Of a stretch of 64,000 bases of DNA, positions 62,832 through 64,000 are shown piece by piece. Location: positions 28,401 to 92,400 of the forward strand of contig CAYGJZ010000005.1 of assembly GCA_964350265.1 (NCBI GenBank), written 5' to 3'. Position numbers and translations under genes: made by a program. The stretch is from BQJD01 sp964350265. Its GTDB lineage: Bacteria > Pseudomonadota > Gammaproteobacteria > Arenicellales > CAJQKF01. Positions within the stretch are counted from its first letter, which is position 1; each line of letters starts with the position of its first letter. The notes beneath the pieces are model-generated. The model was not told the DNA's origin. It made no database searches and saw nothing but the letters and a program-made list of their open reading frames with translations.

Positions 62832-64000
62832 ATGCCCGATGTCGAACTGCCCTTTAGCCGCGAGGAGTACGGTGAACGGCTGACCAAGGTCCGTCACGCC
62901 ATGGAGGCCGAAGGCATCGAGGTGCTGATCACCGTCGATCCCTCCAACATGGCCTGGCTGACCGGCTACGACGGCTGGTCCTTCTACGTGCACCAGGCAG
63001 TCATCGTGTCGTTGAGCGATGGCCCGTACTGGTGGGGACGCGGCATCGACGCCAACGGCGCGCGACGCACCGTGTACATGCCCGAGGACAGCATCCTCGA
63101 ATACGCCGACCACTACGTCATGTCGTCCGACCGGCATCCCATGGATCACCTGTCCAGCTACTTCCGGGACCGCATGTGGGACGTGGTGCGCATCGGCGTG
63201 GAGATGGACAACTACTACTTTTCCGCGGCCGCCTTCGAGTCGCTGCGCCACAACCTGCCCAATGCCACCTTCATCGACGCCACCGGGCTGGTCAACTGGC
63301 AGCGCGGGGTGAAGTCGGAAACCGAGATCGGCTACATGCGACGCGCCGCGCGCATCGTCGAGAAGATGCACGAGCGCATCGGTGAAAAGATGCAACCGGG
63401 GATGCGCAAGAACGACCTGGTGGCGGAAATCTACCACCAGGGCATCAGCGGCGCCGACGGCTACGGTGGCGACTACCCGGCCATCGTGCCGCTGCTGCCC
63501 ACCGGCGTGGACGCCTCCGCCGCCCACCTGACCTGGGACGACCGCGAACTGAACCGCGGCGCCGGCACCTTCTTCGAGATTGCCGGCTGCTACAAGCGCT
63601 ACCACGTGCCGCTGTGCCGCACCACCTACCTCGGCGAGCCGCCGCGGGAGATGGTGGAGGCCGAGCAGGCCATCATCGAGGGACTGGAGAACGGCCTGGA
63701 AGCGGCGCGCACGGGCAACCGCGCCGCCGACGTCGCCAACGCCTTCTACGCCGCGCTGGAGCGCGCCGGCATCGAGCGCGAAGGCCGTTGCGGCTACCCG
63801 GTCGGGCTGTCCTATCCGCCGGACTGGGGCGAGCGGACCATCAGCTTTCGGCAGACCGACAACAGCGTGCTGCTGCCAGGCATGACGTTCCACTTCATGC
63901 CTGGCCTGTGGATGGACACCTGGGGCATCGAGATCACCGAGACCATCCTGATCCGCGAGGATGGCCCGGCCGAGTGCCTGGCCAACGTGCCGCGCAAGCT
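62832..64000 (+). CDS. doeA: Ectoine hydrolase DoeA (M24 peptidase family), 3' truncated
   Basis: 389 residues are visible and the gene runs off the window close to its expected end (about 395-400). The N-terminus FSREEYGERLTKVRHAMEAEG and TVDPSNMAWLTGYDGWSFYVHQ are strongly characteristic of DoeA/EutD, which opens the ectoine ring to N-acetyl-diaminobutyrate. The pita-bread domain begins after residue 150 (GVKSETEIGYMRRAARIVEKM) and ends with GIEITETILIREDG. The following doeB/eutE should lie just outside the window. Confidence 0.93.
   Translation, partial: MPDVELPFSREEYGERLTKVRHAMEAEGIEVLITVDPSNMAWLTGYDGWSFYVHQAVIVSLSDGPYWWGRGIDANGARRTVYMPEDSILEYADHYVMSSDRHPMDHLSSYFRDRMWDVVRIGVEMDNYYFSAAAFESLRHNLPNATFIDATGLVNWQRGVKSETEIGYMRRAARIVEKMHERIGEKMQPGMRKNDLVAEIYHQGISGADGYGGDYPAIVPLLPTGVDASAAHLTWDDRELNRGAGTFFEIAGCYKRYHVPLCRTTYLGEPPREMVEAEQAIIEGLENGLEAARTGNRAADVANAFYAALERAGIEREGRCGYPVGLSYPPDWGERTISFRQTDNSVLLPGMTFHFMPGLWMDTWGIEITETILIREDGPAECLANVPRK

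Overview
The window is high-GC DNA with densely packed genes and very short spacers; no gene-free stretch exceeds 300 bases. glnS, a Tat-exported polyamine-binding protein, an Rpf/DSF-type locus and an ectoine-degradation locus together suggest a gammaproteobacterium, probably marine or halophilic. I cannot name a genus. The sequence is a scaffolded draft assembly: it contains three runs of exactly 100 N. In each case the bases on the left of the gap are repeated on the right (55, 55 and 27 bp). Removing the N run and one copy restores one intact reading frame every time, so these are unmerged contig overlaps and not missing DNA.

Layout. 1-1145: 3' part of an MrpD/NuoN-type proton-conducting subunit. 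1182-14091: amine and small-acid catabolism, with a MocR regulator divergent from an omega-amino-acid:pyruvate aminotransferase, a four-gene polyamine ABC transporter, a short MetE-like protein, VOC and ABM enzymes, an ArsR regulator and methylmalonate-semialdehyde dehydrogenase. 14170-22732: dihaem cytochrome c, B12-binding radical SAM protein, DoxX, Rieske oxygenase, a sohB/gamma-carbonic anhydrase/panC cluster, an MFS permease and YcgN.

22741-30544 is the most interesting region: an RpfC-like hybrid sensor kinase, a ketosynthase and a stand-alone acyl carrier protein (all minus strand), divergent from an RpfF-like DSF synthase, followed by a REC-PAS-GGDEF-EAL protein. It reads as a complete diffusible-fatty-acid signalling module. 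It appears to carry its own acyl-ACP supply genes, and its cyclic-di-GMP output protein replaces the usual HD-GYP regulator RpfG.

30556-42003: SET protein, VOC protein, glnS, two small cytochromes c, a methyltransferase, an EF-G-like GTPase, a DUF2207 membrane protein, the dgcN-dgcA D-glutamate pair, ddl and gloA. 42023-46238: a giant membrane protein of unknown function. 46371-54437: a phosphorus block with a near-perfect Pho box before a Na/Pi cotransporter, a PhnDCEE-type transporter with a HAD phosphatase but no C-P bond-cleaving enzyme, then a second HAD phosphatase and PPK2. 54449-60613: two uncharacterised proteins, a cupin, a D-lactate dehydrogenase-like flavoprotein, gamma-glutamyltransferase and a DSD1-type PLP enzyme. 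60638-64000: eutC and eutB divergent from doeA, which is cut by the window end; these handle ectoine and hydroxyectoine breakdown.

No tRNA, rRNA, CRISPR array, insertion sequence or prophage was recognised. All functional calls come from reading sequence motifs and remembered families; no database search was run.
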